Origin: Gaoshiqia sp050178015
Lineage (GTDB): Bacteria; Bacteroidota; Bacteroidia; Bacteroidales; Prolixibacteraceae
Length of the DNA stretch: 64,000 nucleotides
Assembly (NCBI GenBank): GCA_050178015.1
Contig: JBFXGM010000025.1
Coordinates: 14,618 to 78,617 of the forward strand
Direction: 5' to 3'
A program made the translations under genes and the position numbers. Below the pieces are notes generated by a model that was not told where the DNA came from, made no database searches, and worked only from the letters and a program-made list of their open reading frames with translations. Positions 43,303-52,066 of this stretch are shown here, piece after piece (within the stretch, counting starts at the first letter, position 1; each line of letters opens with the position of its first letter).

Positions 43303-44028
43303 ATGTTTGACGATTCTATCAATAGAGAATGTGCCAATTGTAAAAGGGCTTGTTGTTTAAAATGTTTTCCGGAGGAGGAAGCTTCTATTTTCAAGACCTT
43401 GACTGCTGATGAGCTTGAGTATCTGACGGCTTGCAAGCAGAGCATCATTTTTAATTCCGGAGAAACGATCATCAAGCAAAATACATCATCTACTTACTTT
43501 GTCTGTATAAAAGAAGGTATGGCCAAGGTGGTTGCCGAAAGCATGAAAGGGAAAAATGTAATCCTCAGGCTGGTGTCTTCACATAGCTTGGTGACAGCCG
43601 GAGGCGTTGTAAGCGATGATATCCGTCATTTTACGGTTACGGCCATCACACGGGTGGAATGTTGTTTCATCGATTCGTCAAAACTTCAGCAGTTGATTGA
43701 ACGAAACAGTCGTTTTTCATACGAATTGCTAAAATATAACAACAAGCAGAACATCCAGATGCTCAATACACTGGTTGGCCTGACGCAGAAATATATGCCT
43801 GGCCGGGTTGCAGATACCTTACTCTACCTGAAAAACAACATCTACCAAGCCAATCCTTTCAACTGCAACCTAAACAAGCAGGAGCTAGCCGAAATGTCGG
43901 GAATGACCAAAGAAAGTTTTATCCGTAGTTTAAAGGAACTTGAATTGTCAGGCATTGTCCGTCAAAATAAACGCCAAATTGAAATTGTGAAGGAAGACGA
44001 CTTGATGTTGATCAGCAAAAACGGTTGA
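43303..44028 (+). CDS. Crp/Fnr-family regulator with a cysteine-rich N-terminus
   Basis: 241 residues. N-terminal ECANCKRACCLKC has five cysteines (about 10, 13, 17, 18, 21), followed by a cyclic-nucleotide-like sensor domain (IIFNSGETIIKQNTSSTYFVCIKEGMAKVV) with VECCFIDSS in the middle. The C-terminal winged helix is LNKQELAEMSGMTKESFIRSLKELELSGIV. Arrangement and Cys count fit an FNR-like Fe-S redox or oxygen sensor, though the spacing differs from E. coli FNR. It directly precedes the cytochrome operon on the same strand, and FNR-type palindromes lie at its 3' end. It is the likely regulator of those genes. Confidence 0.9.
   Translation: MFDDSINRECANCKRACCLKCFPEEEASIFKTLTADELEYLTACKQSIIFNSGETIIKQNTSSTYFVCIKEGMAKVVAESMKGKNVILRLVSSHSLVTAGGVVSDDIRHFTVTAITRVECCFIDSSKLQQLIERNSRFSYELLKYNNKQNIQMLNTLVGLTQKYMPGRVADTLLYLKNNIYQANPFNCNLNKQELAEMSGMTKESFIRSLKELELSGIVRQNKRQIEIVKEDDLMLISKNG
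44002..44015. promoter_or_regulatory. Near-perfect FNR-type site
   Basis: TTGATGTTGATCAG, 13 of 14 dyad positions of TTGATnnnnATCAA kept (last A is G), inside the last codons of the Crp/Fnr gene and 27 bp (centre to centre) from the perfect site. It may be chance coding sequence. Confidence 0.35.
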
Positions 44029-44042
44029 TTGATATATATCAA
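44029..44042. promoter_or_regulatory. Perfect FNR/CRP-type palindrome ahead of cytochrome operon
   Basis: TTGATATATATCAA equals the TTGAT-N4-ATCAA consensus exactly. It begins at the first base after the regulator stop, 126 nt before the hexaheme ATG. It is probably the operator for the adjacent Fnr-like protein. Confidence 0.7.
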
Positions 44043-44167
44043 CTTTCTTCTCGTCATATGTCATACCGCTCATTCCGGGTTTAATACGATCCAATTCTAT
44101 TTTTAGGGTAATAAAAAACAACTGAATTGTTTTTCCTGAATTATTGACCGTATTAAATCTAAAGCTT

Positions 44168-45199
44168 ATGAAAATCAGAGAAATACTCCGATTGTTGGCC
44201 GTTATAGCCCTGGTGCTATTTATGCTGCCATCTTGTGTAAAAGAAGGACCTCCGGGACTTGATGGTGCCAACGGAAAAGATGGGGTGGATGGAGTTGACG
44301 GGCAGGATGGTCAGGATGGAATCGTATCCTGCGTAGCTTGCCACAACCTAACCACACGCGACGCCATTACCTCTGCCTGGGCTGTTTCCAAGCACGGAAT
44401 CGGAGCAACTGCAGCCCGTAGCTCTACCGCAAGCTGTGCCCCTTGTCATTCACACGAAGGTTTTGTAAACTCAATCAATAACCCGGGAGTTGCTCCGGTG
44501 GCTATCTCTGACGCGAGCTCCATCAGCTGTGCAACCTGCCACACCAATCACAACAGCTTCGACTTTGAAAATGACGGCCCCGACTATGCTTTGCGGACAA
44601 ACGCTGCCGTAAAGATGATCATGTATGATGATCCAACAAAAGTTCTCGACTTTCAGAATTCATCAAATATGTGTGTAAATTGTCACCAGTCGCGCCCGGT
44701 AAGTCCGGCGTTGGCGCCTGATGCCGATCGGAATTACAGTATTGCCAATTATCGTTTTGGTCCGCATCATGGTCCGCAAGGTAATCTTCTGGAAGGGGTT
44801 GGCGGATATGAGCTGGCCGGAGGGGTGCAATATCCAGGAACCAAGTCGCACCCTCACCGCAAAAGCACAAATGCTTGTGTCACCTGTCATATGCATGAGG
44901 GGGACCATACTTTTAAAGCAAGCCTCGCTTCGTGCACCGATTGTCATGGTACGATAGACAACTTCAATGTAAACAGTGTTCAAACCGAAGTTCATGACCT
45001 GATGGAAGAACTGGCTGAATTACTTATCGAAAAAGGAGCTCTGACTGATGCAAAGGCAATCGTTGCCGGTACCTACCCGATAGAAGTTGCCGGTGCAGTT
45101 TACAACTGGAAAACTGTCGAGGAAGATCGCAGTATGGGGGTACATAATCCGGCATATATCAAGGCTCTTTTGACAAATTCTATCGAAGCGCTGCAGTAG
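44168..45199 (+). CDS. Hexaheme c-type cytochrome lipoprotein with Gly-X-Y stretch
   Basis: 343 residues. Lipoprotein signal with lipobox LPSC (Cys 23), then a short collagen-like run (GPPGLDGANGKDGVDGVDG). Six CxxCH haem motifs: CVACH (55), CAPCH (90), CATCH (121), CVNCH (169), CVTCH (237), CTDCH (256), plus nearby distal histidines. It is a membrane-anchored, possibly surface-exposed multiheme electron carrier. First in a six-gene cytochrome operon. The C-terminal 90 residues are helical without haem. The ATG at 44168 is chosen over the upstream in-frame start because the lipobox then sits at the usual distance. Confidence 0.92.
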   Translation: MKIREILRLLAVIALVLFMLPSCVKEGPPGLDGANGKDGVDGVDGQDGQDGIVSCVACHNLTTRDAITSAWAVSKHGIGATAARSSTASCAPCHSHEGFVNSINNPGVAPVAISDASSISCATCHTNHNSFDFENDGPDYALRTNAAVKMIMYDDPTKVLDFQNSSNMCVNCHQSRPVSPALAPDADRNYSIANYRFGPHHGPQGNLLEGVGGYELAGGVQYPGTKSHPHRKSTNACVTCHMHEGDHTFKASLASCTDCHGTIDNFNVNSVQTEVHDLMEELAELLIEKGALTDAKAIVAGTYPIEVAGAVYNWKTVEEDRSMGVHNPAYIKALLTNSIEALQ

Positions 45200-45264
45200 T
45201 AGCTCGTTTATGTCCGGGAAGCTCCTGCCAACAGGGGGTCTTAAATTCATAATTTTTGCCTGAA

Positions 45265-45660
45265 ATGAAAAAAATGAAAATATTCTGTCTGATTTTCGTC
45301 ATTGGATTTCTATTTGGCGCTTGCGAGTATAATTTTATTGTGCCCGAAGAGGTTCCTCCCGTAGATAATGGTGGTGGAAATGGCGAAGAAACGGTTAGCT
45401 TCTCGACTCAGGTACTGCCCATTTTTAGCACCAATTGCGCCTCGTGCCACAAAACCGGCGGCACCAAGCCCGATCTAACGACAGCCAATGCCTACCAAAG
45501 CATATATACAAGCAAGTATATCGATGTTTCGAGCCCGGAGCAAAGCAAAATCTATTCATTTGTGAAAAACGGGGCTTCGACACACAAGCACAAACAATAT
45601 ACAGTAGCCGAAGGCCAGTTGATGTTGACCTGGATCACCGAAGGGGCAAAAAACAATTAG
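45265..45660 (+). CDS. Monoheme c-type cytochrome lipoprotein
   Basis: 131 residues. Lipoprotein signal MKKMKIFCLIFVIGFLFGAC, a spacer rich in Pro/Gly (VPPVDNGGGNGEE), then one haem site NCASCHKTGG and helices ending YTVAEGQLMLTWITEGA. Small haem carrier of the Planctomycete-type cytochrome c kind. Its haem and lipid anchor suggest transfer between the hexaheme lipoprotein and other cell-envelope partners. Confidence 0.88.
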   Translation: MKKMKIFCLIFVIGFLFGACEYNFIVPEEVPPVDNGGGNGEETVSFSTQVLPIFSTNCASCHKTGGTKPDLTTANAYQSIYTSKYIDVSSPEQSKIYSFVKNGASTHKHKQYTVAEGQLMLTWITEGAKNN

Positions 45661-45684
45661 TGATTATCTATAGAACCTAAAAGC

Positions 45685-46569
45685 ATGAAGAAAGCGTTAA
45701 TATATGTTGTATTAGGTCTGCTGGTTAGCTTGAACTTGTGGGCGCAGGACGAAACGGCCCCTCAGCCCAAAGTAAAGGATAAACCGGTTCGATTTGCCTG
45801 GGAGAGCGGTATGTTGATCGACAACCAAACTTCATACATACCCACCGTCAAAACGCTGGAACTGGTCATTCAGCATAAGTTTGGCGATATATCAAATGGC
45901 CATTCCGATTTATGGGGGATTTATGCCCCATCCAACAATATCCGGTTAGGGGTGAATTACGTGGTGGCCAACAATGTGCAGGTTGGCTGGGGAATCTCCA
46001 AAAAGAACATGTGCAATGATTTTAACGCCAAGTGGACAATATTGGAGCAAACCCGAAACAACACGGTTCCGGTATTTGTGACGGTGTACGGTAACCTGGC
46101 ACTGGATGGCAGGTCTGACGAAACATTTGGAACTGCCTACGAATTTTCCGACCGGATTTCTTATTTCAGTCAATTGATTGTTGGTCGCAAAGTTACTGAT
46201 TGGTTGTCGGTTCAGGGAGCGGTCAGTTTTGCGCATGCCAACTCGGCGCCTGCAGAACATGATCACGACCGGATTGGCTTGCATGTAAACGGTCGGATTA
46301 AAGTTCGCCCGCAAGGATCGATCATCTGTACGTATGATGCTCCGTTGAAAATTGATAAAATATCGGAGCAACGGCCGGAATGGGACAATCATCCCAAACC
46401 GGGGCTTACGTTTGGTTATGAGGTTTCGACCAGCACTCACGCTTTCCAGATTTTCATGGGGAATTCAACAGGCCTTGTGCCACAGGATAACCTGATGAAC
46501 AATTTCAATAAAATAGATAAAGATAATTTTGCTATCGGCTTTACAATTACCCGTTTGTGGAGCTTTTAG
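45685..46569 (+). CDS. DUF5777 family outer-membrane beta-barrel protein
   Basis: 294 residues with signal peptide (KKALIYVVLGLLVSLNLWAQ). DUF5777 pattern: FAWESGMLIDNQTSYIP, KTLELVIQHKFGDI, IYAPSNNIRLGVNYVV, and the closing ITRLWSF. Predicted barrel of 12 or so strands. No haem motif. Lying between haem proteins in one operon, it could be the porin of a porin-cytochrome conduit. Family assignment is firm; the electron-transfer role is inference. Confidence 0.9.
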   Translation: MKKALIYVVLGLLVSLNLWAQDETAPQPKVKDKPVRFAWESGMLIDNQTSYIPTVKTLELVIQHKFGDISNGHSDLWGIYAPSNNIRLGVNYVVANNVQVGWGISKKNMCNDFNAKWTILEQTRNNTVPVFVTVYGNLALDGRSDETFGTAYEFSDRISYFSQLIVGRKVTDWLSVQGAVSFAHANSAPAEHDHDRIGLHVNGRIKVRPQGSIICTYDAPLKIDKISEQRPEWDNHPKPGLTFGYEVSTSTHAFQIFMGNSTGLVPQDNLMNNFNKIDKDNFAIGFTITRLWSF

Positions 46570-46593
46570 ACCGGACATTTAAAATTGTTGATT

Positions 46594-47013
46594 ATGAAAA
46601 AGTACACCAATTTATTCGCATTACTAATGGTTGTGATTACGACAGGTTTGTTATTGTCTTTCGCAACTGTACAGGACAAAAAGGATGGAGGTCCCTGGAA
46701 CGTTCCTGAGAAGTATAAAACCATGCAAAATGCTCATAAAGGGGATGAGGGGCTGGTTAAAATCGGCAAAATGCACTACATCAAACATTGCAAGTCGTGC
46801 CATGGTGGCGACGGGCTGGGCGACGGGCCAAAAGCCGCCAGCATGAAAACCAAGATGAATTCGTTTAAAAGCGCGGAATTTCAATCTCAGACAGACGGCG
46901 TAATTTATTATCAATCGTTTATCGGTCGCGACGAAATGCCAAACTTTGAAAGTAAAATCCCGGACGATGAGGATCGCTGGGCGGTGGTAAATTACCTCAG
47001 AACGTTAAAATAG
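46594..47013 (+). CDS. Monoheme cytochrome c (class I)
   Basis: 139 residues. Signal-anchor MKKYTNLFALLMVVITTGLLLSF, haem site CKSCHGGDGLGDGP near residue 66, distal Met probably in DEMPNFESKIPDDEDRWAVVNYLRTLK. Typical small cytochrome c shuttle in the periplasm. Start chosen at ATG 46594 over a TTG nine bases earlier. Confidence 0.9.
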   Translation: MKKYTNLFALLMVVITTGLLLSFATVQDKKDGGPWNVPEKYKTMQNAHKGDEGLVKIGKMHYIKHCKSCHGGDGLGDGPKAASMKTKMNSFKSAEFQSQTDGVIYYQSFIGRDEMPNFESKIPDDEDRWAVVNYLRTLK

Positions 47014-47102
47014 TAACTTGTTACATTTGTCCCCGGAGTTGAAAGTCATTGGTTTGGGTGGAATGGTTTTTAATACGGGGGCAATTGCTTAATTTTTTTG
47101 GT

Positions 47103-48044
47103 ATGCGATACTTCATCAAACTTTTGCTGATCTTTTCATTTTTTGTTTTGTTTTCCGGGGAAGAAGCAATAGGATCAACTTTGCCGGAAGAGAGCAGACA
47201 ATGTCTGAAATGTCATGCCAATCAAACGTATTCGTACTACAACGATTGGATTGAAGCCGAGCAGAAAAGGATGATGAACCCATTCTACATCATCGATACC
47301 ACCTTGTTTGTTTCAGGTGTTCATGGGGGATTTAAGTGTTTCGATTGTCATTCGTCAGATTATGAAACCTATCCGCACGAAGCTGAACTAAAACTGGAAC
47401 CCATGAGCACGTGTATCGATTGTCATGGCGGTGATGATACGTTTGCTGATTTTCAGTTTGAACGCATAGAAGAAGAGTTTCAAAAAAGTGTGCATTACGA
47501 TATGGCCGGTGAGGCTTTTTCGTGTTCGAAGTGCCACAATCAGCATTATTACACTCCGGTTACCCGGACAAGCCATACGGTTGGTGCTATTGTCAGCTAC
47601 AGTAATGACATGTGCCTTTCGTGTCATGACAATACCTTAAAATACCAAACCGTGTCGGCCGGACAAGGGCCTCAGTTGAAACAGGTCCATGATTGGCTTC
47701 CCAACCAGGATCGCCACTTTAAAAGTGTGCGGTGTATCGACTGTCATACCGTGGTGGTGGATTCGCTAATGGTTTCGCATAACATTATGAACAAATCAGA
47801 AGCGTTGCGCGATTGCAATGGTTGTCATTCATCCAATTCCCTCCTGAAAGCGTCGTTGTACAAATATGAAAATCTGCAATCAAGGGCAAGTGATGGTTTA
47901 CTTGGTTCGGTTTTTACAAACGAAGCATACATCATTGGCGCTAATCAAAATCCGTTGATGAAGCTGCTTAGTCTTTTACTGATCGGTTTCACGGTGTTGG
48001 GTATTGCCGCTCATTGGGTCTTGCGAGTTCTAAAAAAGAAATGA
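47103..48044 (+). CDS. Heptaheme membrane-anchored c-type cytochrome
   Basis: 313 residues. Signal peptide, then seven CxxCH motifs: CLKCH (34), CFDCH (79), CIDCH (104), CSKCH (141), CLSCH (171), CIDCH (211), CNGCH (238). One C-terminal membrane helix at about residues 287-308 (SLLLIGFTVLGIAAHWVL) ending in basic residues. NapC/NrfH/OTR-like multiheme proteins of this shape receive electrons from quinol via a partner cytochrome b. Its stop overlaps the next ATG by 4 nt, so translation of the pair is coupled. Confidence 0.93.
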   Translation: MRYFIKLLLIFSFFVLFSGEEAIGSTLPEESRQCLKCHANQTYSYYNDWIEAEQKRMMNPFYIIDTTLFVSGVHGGFKCFDCHSSDYETYPHEAELKLEPMSTCIDCHGGDDTFADFQFERIEEEFQKSVHYDMAGEAFSCSKCHNQHYYTPVTRTSHTVGAIVSYSNDMCLSCHDNTLKYQTVSAGQGPQLKQVHDWLPNQDRHFKSVRCIDCHTVVVDSLMVSHNIMNKSEALRDCNGCHSSNSLLKASLYKYENLQSRASDGLLGSVFTNEAYIIGANQNPLMKLLSLLLIGFTVLGIAAHWVLRVLKKK

Positions 48045-48673
48045 TCATGAATTCATCAAATCGAATCTATCTGTATCCGCTTTGGGTGCGAATTTGGCAT
48101 GGTGCCAATGCCTTGGGGATTATTTTTCTAATCATCTCCGGTCTCCGGATGCAATTTGCTGATGTTGATTTGTTTGGTATCAGTTTTAAAACAGCGATTA
48201 CGCTTCACAATGTTGCAGGAATTTCCATATCAGTAAACTACTTGCTTTTCCTAATCGGTAATTTTGTTACCCATAATAAATATCACTACCGGGTTGAGTT
48301 GGACCGGTTGGTAGAAAAGCTAAAGCTGCAATCCAATTATTACTTGTCCGGTATTTTCAGGAATGAACCAGCTCCATTCCCGGTCTCGCCTAAGCAGAAA
48401 TTCAATCCGCTTCAGAAATACGTTTACATTGCTGTCATGTATGTGCTTGTTCCTATATTAATTGTTACAGGTATTGCTTTGTTATTTCCGGAGTTGATTG
48501 TTGAACGGATCTACTCCTTTAGCGGAATTTACCTTACTGCACTGCTACACGGGGCTATCGGCCTGTTTATTTTCATCTTCCTCATCATTCATTTGTATAT
48601 TGCTTCGATGGGAAAAAATCCGTTGGTTGCTTTCCGGAGTATGATTGATGGGTTTCATGATGTTTCCCATTAA
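48041..48673 (+). CDS. Cytochrome b561-like membrane subunit
   Basis: 210 residues, four to five membrane helices with haem-ligand histidines in VRIWHGANALG, AITLHNVAGIS, TALLHGAIGLF and FLIIHLYIASMG. This is the di-haem b subunit type (PhsC/FdnI-like) that oxidises menaquinol and passes electrons to a periplasmic haem protein, here the heptaheme. The ATG at 48041 forms the ATGA overlap with the upstream stop. Last gene of the operon. Confidence 0.9.
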   Translation: MIMNSSNRIYLYPLWVRIWHGANALGIIFLIISGLRMQFADVDLFGISFKTAITLHNVAGISISVNYLLFLIGNFVTHNKYHYRVELDRLVEKLKLQSNYYLSGIFRNEPAPFPVSPKQKFNPLQKYVYIAVMYVLVPILIVTGIALLFPELIVERIYSFSGIYLTALLHGAIGLFIFIFLIIHLYIASMGKNPLVAFRSMIDGFHDVSH

Positions 48674-49510
48674 GGTTTCAGATTTATTTATTGCTCACTT
48701 GCATCTCAGGATACTGCAAGATTGCTGTGTGATCATAAATTGGCTCGTTGTTTCAATGGCTTTCTGGTTCAAGATTTTTGGTTAGTATAAACCGTTTATT
48801 TCTTTCATTTGCAGAAAAATAAGCGGTTTACTTCTAGTTTCTGCATTGCCTTTTAGTCTGATTTATTTCAGAGATGGCAAGATGTTGGTGACTTCTCATT
48901 TCAATTATCCTCATGGAATTTTCATTGTCATACGTTGAGTCATAGATCCCAAAAATTATTTTTGGAAGTGCAGACTACTTCAATTTACCTGTGAAAAGGT
49001 TTTTATTTCTTGTTTTATTGAAGTTTTATCAGTGTAGAGAACTTGATATTGAGTGTGTTATGGTGTATTATTGAAATGATTTTCAATTTGTTGATGTACT
49101 TTAATACAGAATCCTTATTTTTGTTTTTGTAAAATACTTTTGTTTTAGTATATTTTAAACGCCGTATTTGTTTCATTTCAATCGGCTAAGTTTGAACATG
49201 GTTGTGGATATTCCGGATGAATAGAAAACATAATAAGTAGAGAGTCGTTTTGTTTCTGCTGGACCTTGCAGATGCTGGATGGCCAACAAACAGGAATACA
49301 ATAAGGAGTAGGGGAGCGAGGATGTAAAATTGGCGTTGATAATGTGTTAGTTAGAATGTATATTATTTTGGCTTGATTATTGATAGAGCGAAGTTTTTGT
49401 TTGCTGGCTATTTGGAAAAAAAATTAAGACCAATACAATTAGTTTAGCGTTTGAGATTTTGAAGTGAATAAATTTTCTAATTATTCGAATTATTAATTAA
49501 TTATAGATCT
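48674..49510. other. Non-coding gap between cytochrome operon and OmpA gene
   Basis: 837 bp, strongly A/T rich. Contains the hairpin at 48787 and otherwise only T-rich sequence. No ORF, tRNA or repeat was recognised. The ompA-like promoter should lie near the end, but no clear TAnnTTTG was found. Confidence 0.6.
48787..48832 (+). terminator. Terminator-like hairpin after the cytochrome operon
   Basis: AAACCGTTTATTT (48789-48801) with AAATAAGCGGTTT (48817-48829), 13 bp with one wobble. About 115 nt past the last stop; the following T run is weak. Confidence 0.55.
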
Positions 49511-50686
49511 ATGAAAAAAGCAATTTTACTTTTTGTTGTTCTGGGCCTGGTGAGTGGATTGAGTTATGCTCAGGAAACTAAGTTTAATAAATGGTCCTTG
49601 GAAGGTGGTATTGGCTTAACAAAACCTTTTGAAAACTTCGAGCAAGGTTTTCGTTCTGCAACACCTGATTTTCTGGCGACCGAATTGGGTGTTCGGTATA
49701 TGATCAGTGAGTATTTTGGCCTTAAATTGGGTTTGGGCTATAACCAGTTTTCCGAGGCTGATAACAGCCAGGATTTTACCTCCGATCAATATCGAATTGA
49801 TCTGCAAGGAGTAGTTAACCTGGGACGGTTAATGAAATTTGAAAGTTGGACAAAAACTTTTAACCTGTTGGCCCATGGTGGTGTAGGTGTTGGTCGGTTG
49901 GAATACGATCTTAACCCGAATGCGAAAGACGATGTTGGTATTCTCCTTGCCGGCGCCACTGCTCAGGTTAGATTATCCCCACGGGTATCGTTGAACATTG
50001 ATGGTACTGCCATGAGCAATATCCGTCATAACTTGTCTTTTGATGGTACAGGCCCTGGAAGCGAGCATAATTTAGGGATTGTCTTTAACGGAACAGTTGG
50101 TCTTTCAATTTCTTTGGGCAAAAACAAATCACATGCTGATTGGTACCTGAGAGATAATGAAGCCTTTAATCAAATTGATCTGAAAATTGCTGATCTTGAC
50201 AAACGTGTTAAAGATTTGGAAGACAATACTGCCAGCAAACAAGATCTGAAAAAGACAGAAGAAGGTGTGGAAGATTTAAGTAAAGAAGTGGATGCACTGA
50301 AAGACAAATTGGATACCCCTCCCGCCACTTATGAGGACTTCCTGAAAAAAATGGTCAACGATGGCTATATCAACATCTACTTTGATTTTAACAGTGCTAA
50401 AGTAAATCAATCATCAGTTGTTTCTGTTGGTTTCCTGAAAACTTACTTGCAGAAAAATGCCGGTGCCAAAGTTGATGTGTTGGGTTATGCTGACGAGCTG
50501 GGAGCAGAAGGTTATAATCAGAAGCTTTCAGAGCAACGTGCCCAGACAGCTGCAAAATTGTTGGCTGAATCTGGTATTGAACAGTCACGATTGAACGCAG
50601 TAGGCAAAGGTGAAGACACAAGTGTTGACAAGAGTTCGGCTCAGGCCCGTCAAATGGCCAGAAGAGTAAGTTTTGTCGTGAAATAA
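49511..50686 (+). CDS. OmpA-family outer-membrane protein
   Basis: 391 residues. Signal peptide (KKAILLFVVLGLVSGLSYAQ), an N-terminal eight-strand barrel (WSLEGGIGLTKPFENF ... LGIVFNGTVGLSISLG), a coiled coil at about 215-265 (ADLDKRVKDLEDNTASKQDL), then the OmpA peptidoglycan-binding domain (INIYFDFNSAKVN, VDVLGYADELGAEGYNQKLSEQRAQ, ARRVSFVV). It tethers the outer membrane to the cell wall. Single-gene unit with a strong terminator. Confidence 0.95.
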   Translation: MKKAILLFVVLGLVSGLSYAQETKFNKWSLEGGIGLTKPFENFEQGFRSATPDFLATELGVRYMISEYFGLKLGLGYNQFSEADNSQDFTSDQYRIDLQGVVNLGRLMKFESWTKTFNLLAHGGVGVGRLEYDLNPNAKDDVGILLAGATAQVRLSPRVSLNIDGTAMSNIRHNLSFDGTGPGSEHNLGIVFNGTVGLSISLGKNKSHADWYLRDNEAFNQIDLKIADLDKRVKDLEDNTASKQDLKKTEEGVEDLSKEVDALKDKLDTPPATYEDFLKKMVNDGYINIYFDFNSAKVNQSSVVSVGFLKTYLQKNAGAKVDVLGYADELGAEGYNQKLSEQRAQTAAKLLAESGIEQSRLNAVGKGEDTSVDKSSAQARQMARRVSFVVK

Positions 50687-50729
50687 TTTGCTGACTATTG
50701 GTTGCACAATCGTGCAATAAAACGTATAA

Positions 50730-50765
50730 AAAATGCCTTGGTTCAGATGAGCCAAGGCATTTTGT
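50730..50765. terminator. Bidirectional terminator
   Basis: AAAATGCCTTGG / CCAAGGCATTTT arms around a 10-nt loop, with A's before and T's after. Between the OmpA gene (+) and the M16 gene (-). Confidence 0.9.
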
Positions 50766-50788
50766 TTTTGGGGTGGATTGGTTGTAAA

Positions 50789-52066
50789 TTAATCTTTTCC
50801 GGCAGTCACGGTGTAAAATGAATCAGCGGCAAAATACGTCTTTGCTAATTGCATCAGGTGTGAAGGCGATACATGAAGCAAGGTCTGGTAGTAATCGTCG
50901 TAAAAACGGTAATTCAGCCCAAAATCGTGTACGTTTCGGAACGTTTGAGCCAGCGCAAACGGACCATCCAGATCGCGTATAAATTCACCCAGCAGATACT
51001 GACGGACTCGTTCCAGTTCCTCATCGCTTACCGGTTGCTGACACAGCAATTCAATTTCATGGAAGATCTCGTTTAGGGTAGCTTTTTCGTAGCTTTTGTC
51101 CACCTCCGTGGCAATGGTCAGGTAGCCGGCCTCGTTCAAACTGAAAAAGCTGGCCCCGATTCCGTATGTGTACCCTTTTTCTTCGCGAATATTTGCCATC
51201 AGCCTCGAGCTGAAATAACCGCCTAAAAGCGTCACCAGGACCTGCAACGGCAAATAATCGGGATGATCTTTTCCGACCAAAATTTTTCCTACCCTGATGG
51301 CCGACTGAATGGCATCGGGTTTTGAAACATGCAACAACTTGGTTGGTGAGTTCGATGGCTGAAATGAAGCTGGTCCGGCCAGCTCTTGATTCCAGTCAAA
51401 ACCGCCAAAATGTTGGTTGATCAATTCGGTAAGCCCTTCATCGAAACGGCCTGCAACTAAGATTTCGCAATTGCCGGCATGGTAAAAATATCGGTGAAAA
51501 TCAATTAATGATTGACGTTGCAGTGCATCAAAATCTTCTTTCTTAACAGTTTGGGCATATGGATGTCCGTCACCGAACAACAGTTCCGAAAACTTTTTCT
51601 GACACAGCACTTTCACTTTTTCATTTTCCAGTAGAAAACGTTGCTTGCGGCGTTGCACCAATGTTTCGAATTCTTTTTCCGGGAAAAGCGGGTTCTTCAG
51701 AAAATCTTCGATGACCGGTAACAATCGCGGTAAATGGCGGGTGAGGCTGATCAGGCTGACGGTGCCATAATGCTGATCGGCCATCAGTTGCAGGTATGCG
51801 CCATGAAAATCAATAATCTCGGCCGCTTGCGCAGCCGAATAGCGCTGGCTTCCTTCCTGTAGCATGGCATTGCACATGGCTGCCTGCAACTGAACTTCCT
51901 GTTGCCAGGTGCCGGCCTTAAAAATGAAATCGATTTTACACACTTCTTGTGTGCCGGCTTGCAATAAAAACAGGGGCACGCCATTGTCCAACGTCCTTTT
52001 TTCGGGTTGAAGGAATAATGGTTTGTCAATATTCTTGATGGTGGGTGCTATTTCTCTGTTGATCAT
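50789..52066 (-). CDS. M16 peptidase-like protein, non-catalytic partner
   Basis: 425 residues, M16 fold (FLLQAGTQEVCKIDFIFKAGTWQQEVQLQAAMCNAMLQEGSQRY). The HxxEH zinc motif expected where AAMCNAMLQEGS stands is absent, so this is the degenerate half of a two-protein M16B peptidase, like the known catalytic/non-catalytic pairs. Later blocks (IREEKGYTYGIGASFFSLNEAGYLTI) fit the R/Y substrate-binding domain. The ATG at 52066 overlaps the upstream stop by one base, giving coupled translation. Confidence 0.88.
   Translation of the reverse strand: MINREIAPTIKNIDKPLFLQPEKRTLDNGVPLFLLQAGTQEVCKIDFIFKAGTWQQEVQLQAAMCNAMLQEGSQRYSAAQAAEIIDFHGAYLQLMADQHYGTVSLISLTRHLPRLLPVIEDFLKNPLFPEKEFETLVQRRKQRFLLENEKVKVLCQKKFSELLFGDGHPYAQTVKKEDFDALQRQSLIDFHRYFYHAGNCEILVAGRFDEGLTELINQHFGGFDWNQELAGPASFQPSNSPTKLLHVSKPDAIQSAIRVGKILVGKDHPDYLPLQVLVTLLGGYFSSRLMANIREEKGYTYGIGASFFSLNEAGYLTIATEVDKSYEKATLNEIFHEIELLCQQPVSDEELERVRQYLLGEFIRDLDGPFALAQTFRNVHDFGLNYRFYDDYYQTLLHVSPSHLMQLAKTYFAADSFYTVTAGKD

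Noticed and set aside
43157..43360. 67-codon ORF ahead of the Crp/Fnr gene
   Set aside because: Overlaps the start of the real regulator gene in another frame and has no domain.
48674..49510. tRNA or small gene in the 837-bp gap
   Set aside because: No tRNA-like cloverleaf or T-loop consensus and no ORF of note was seen.
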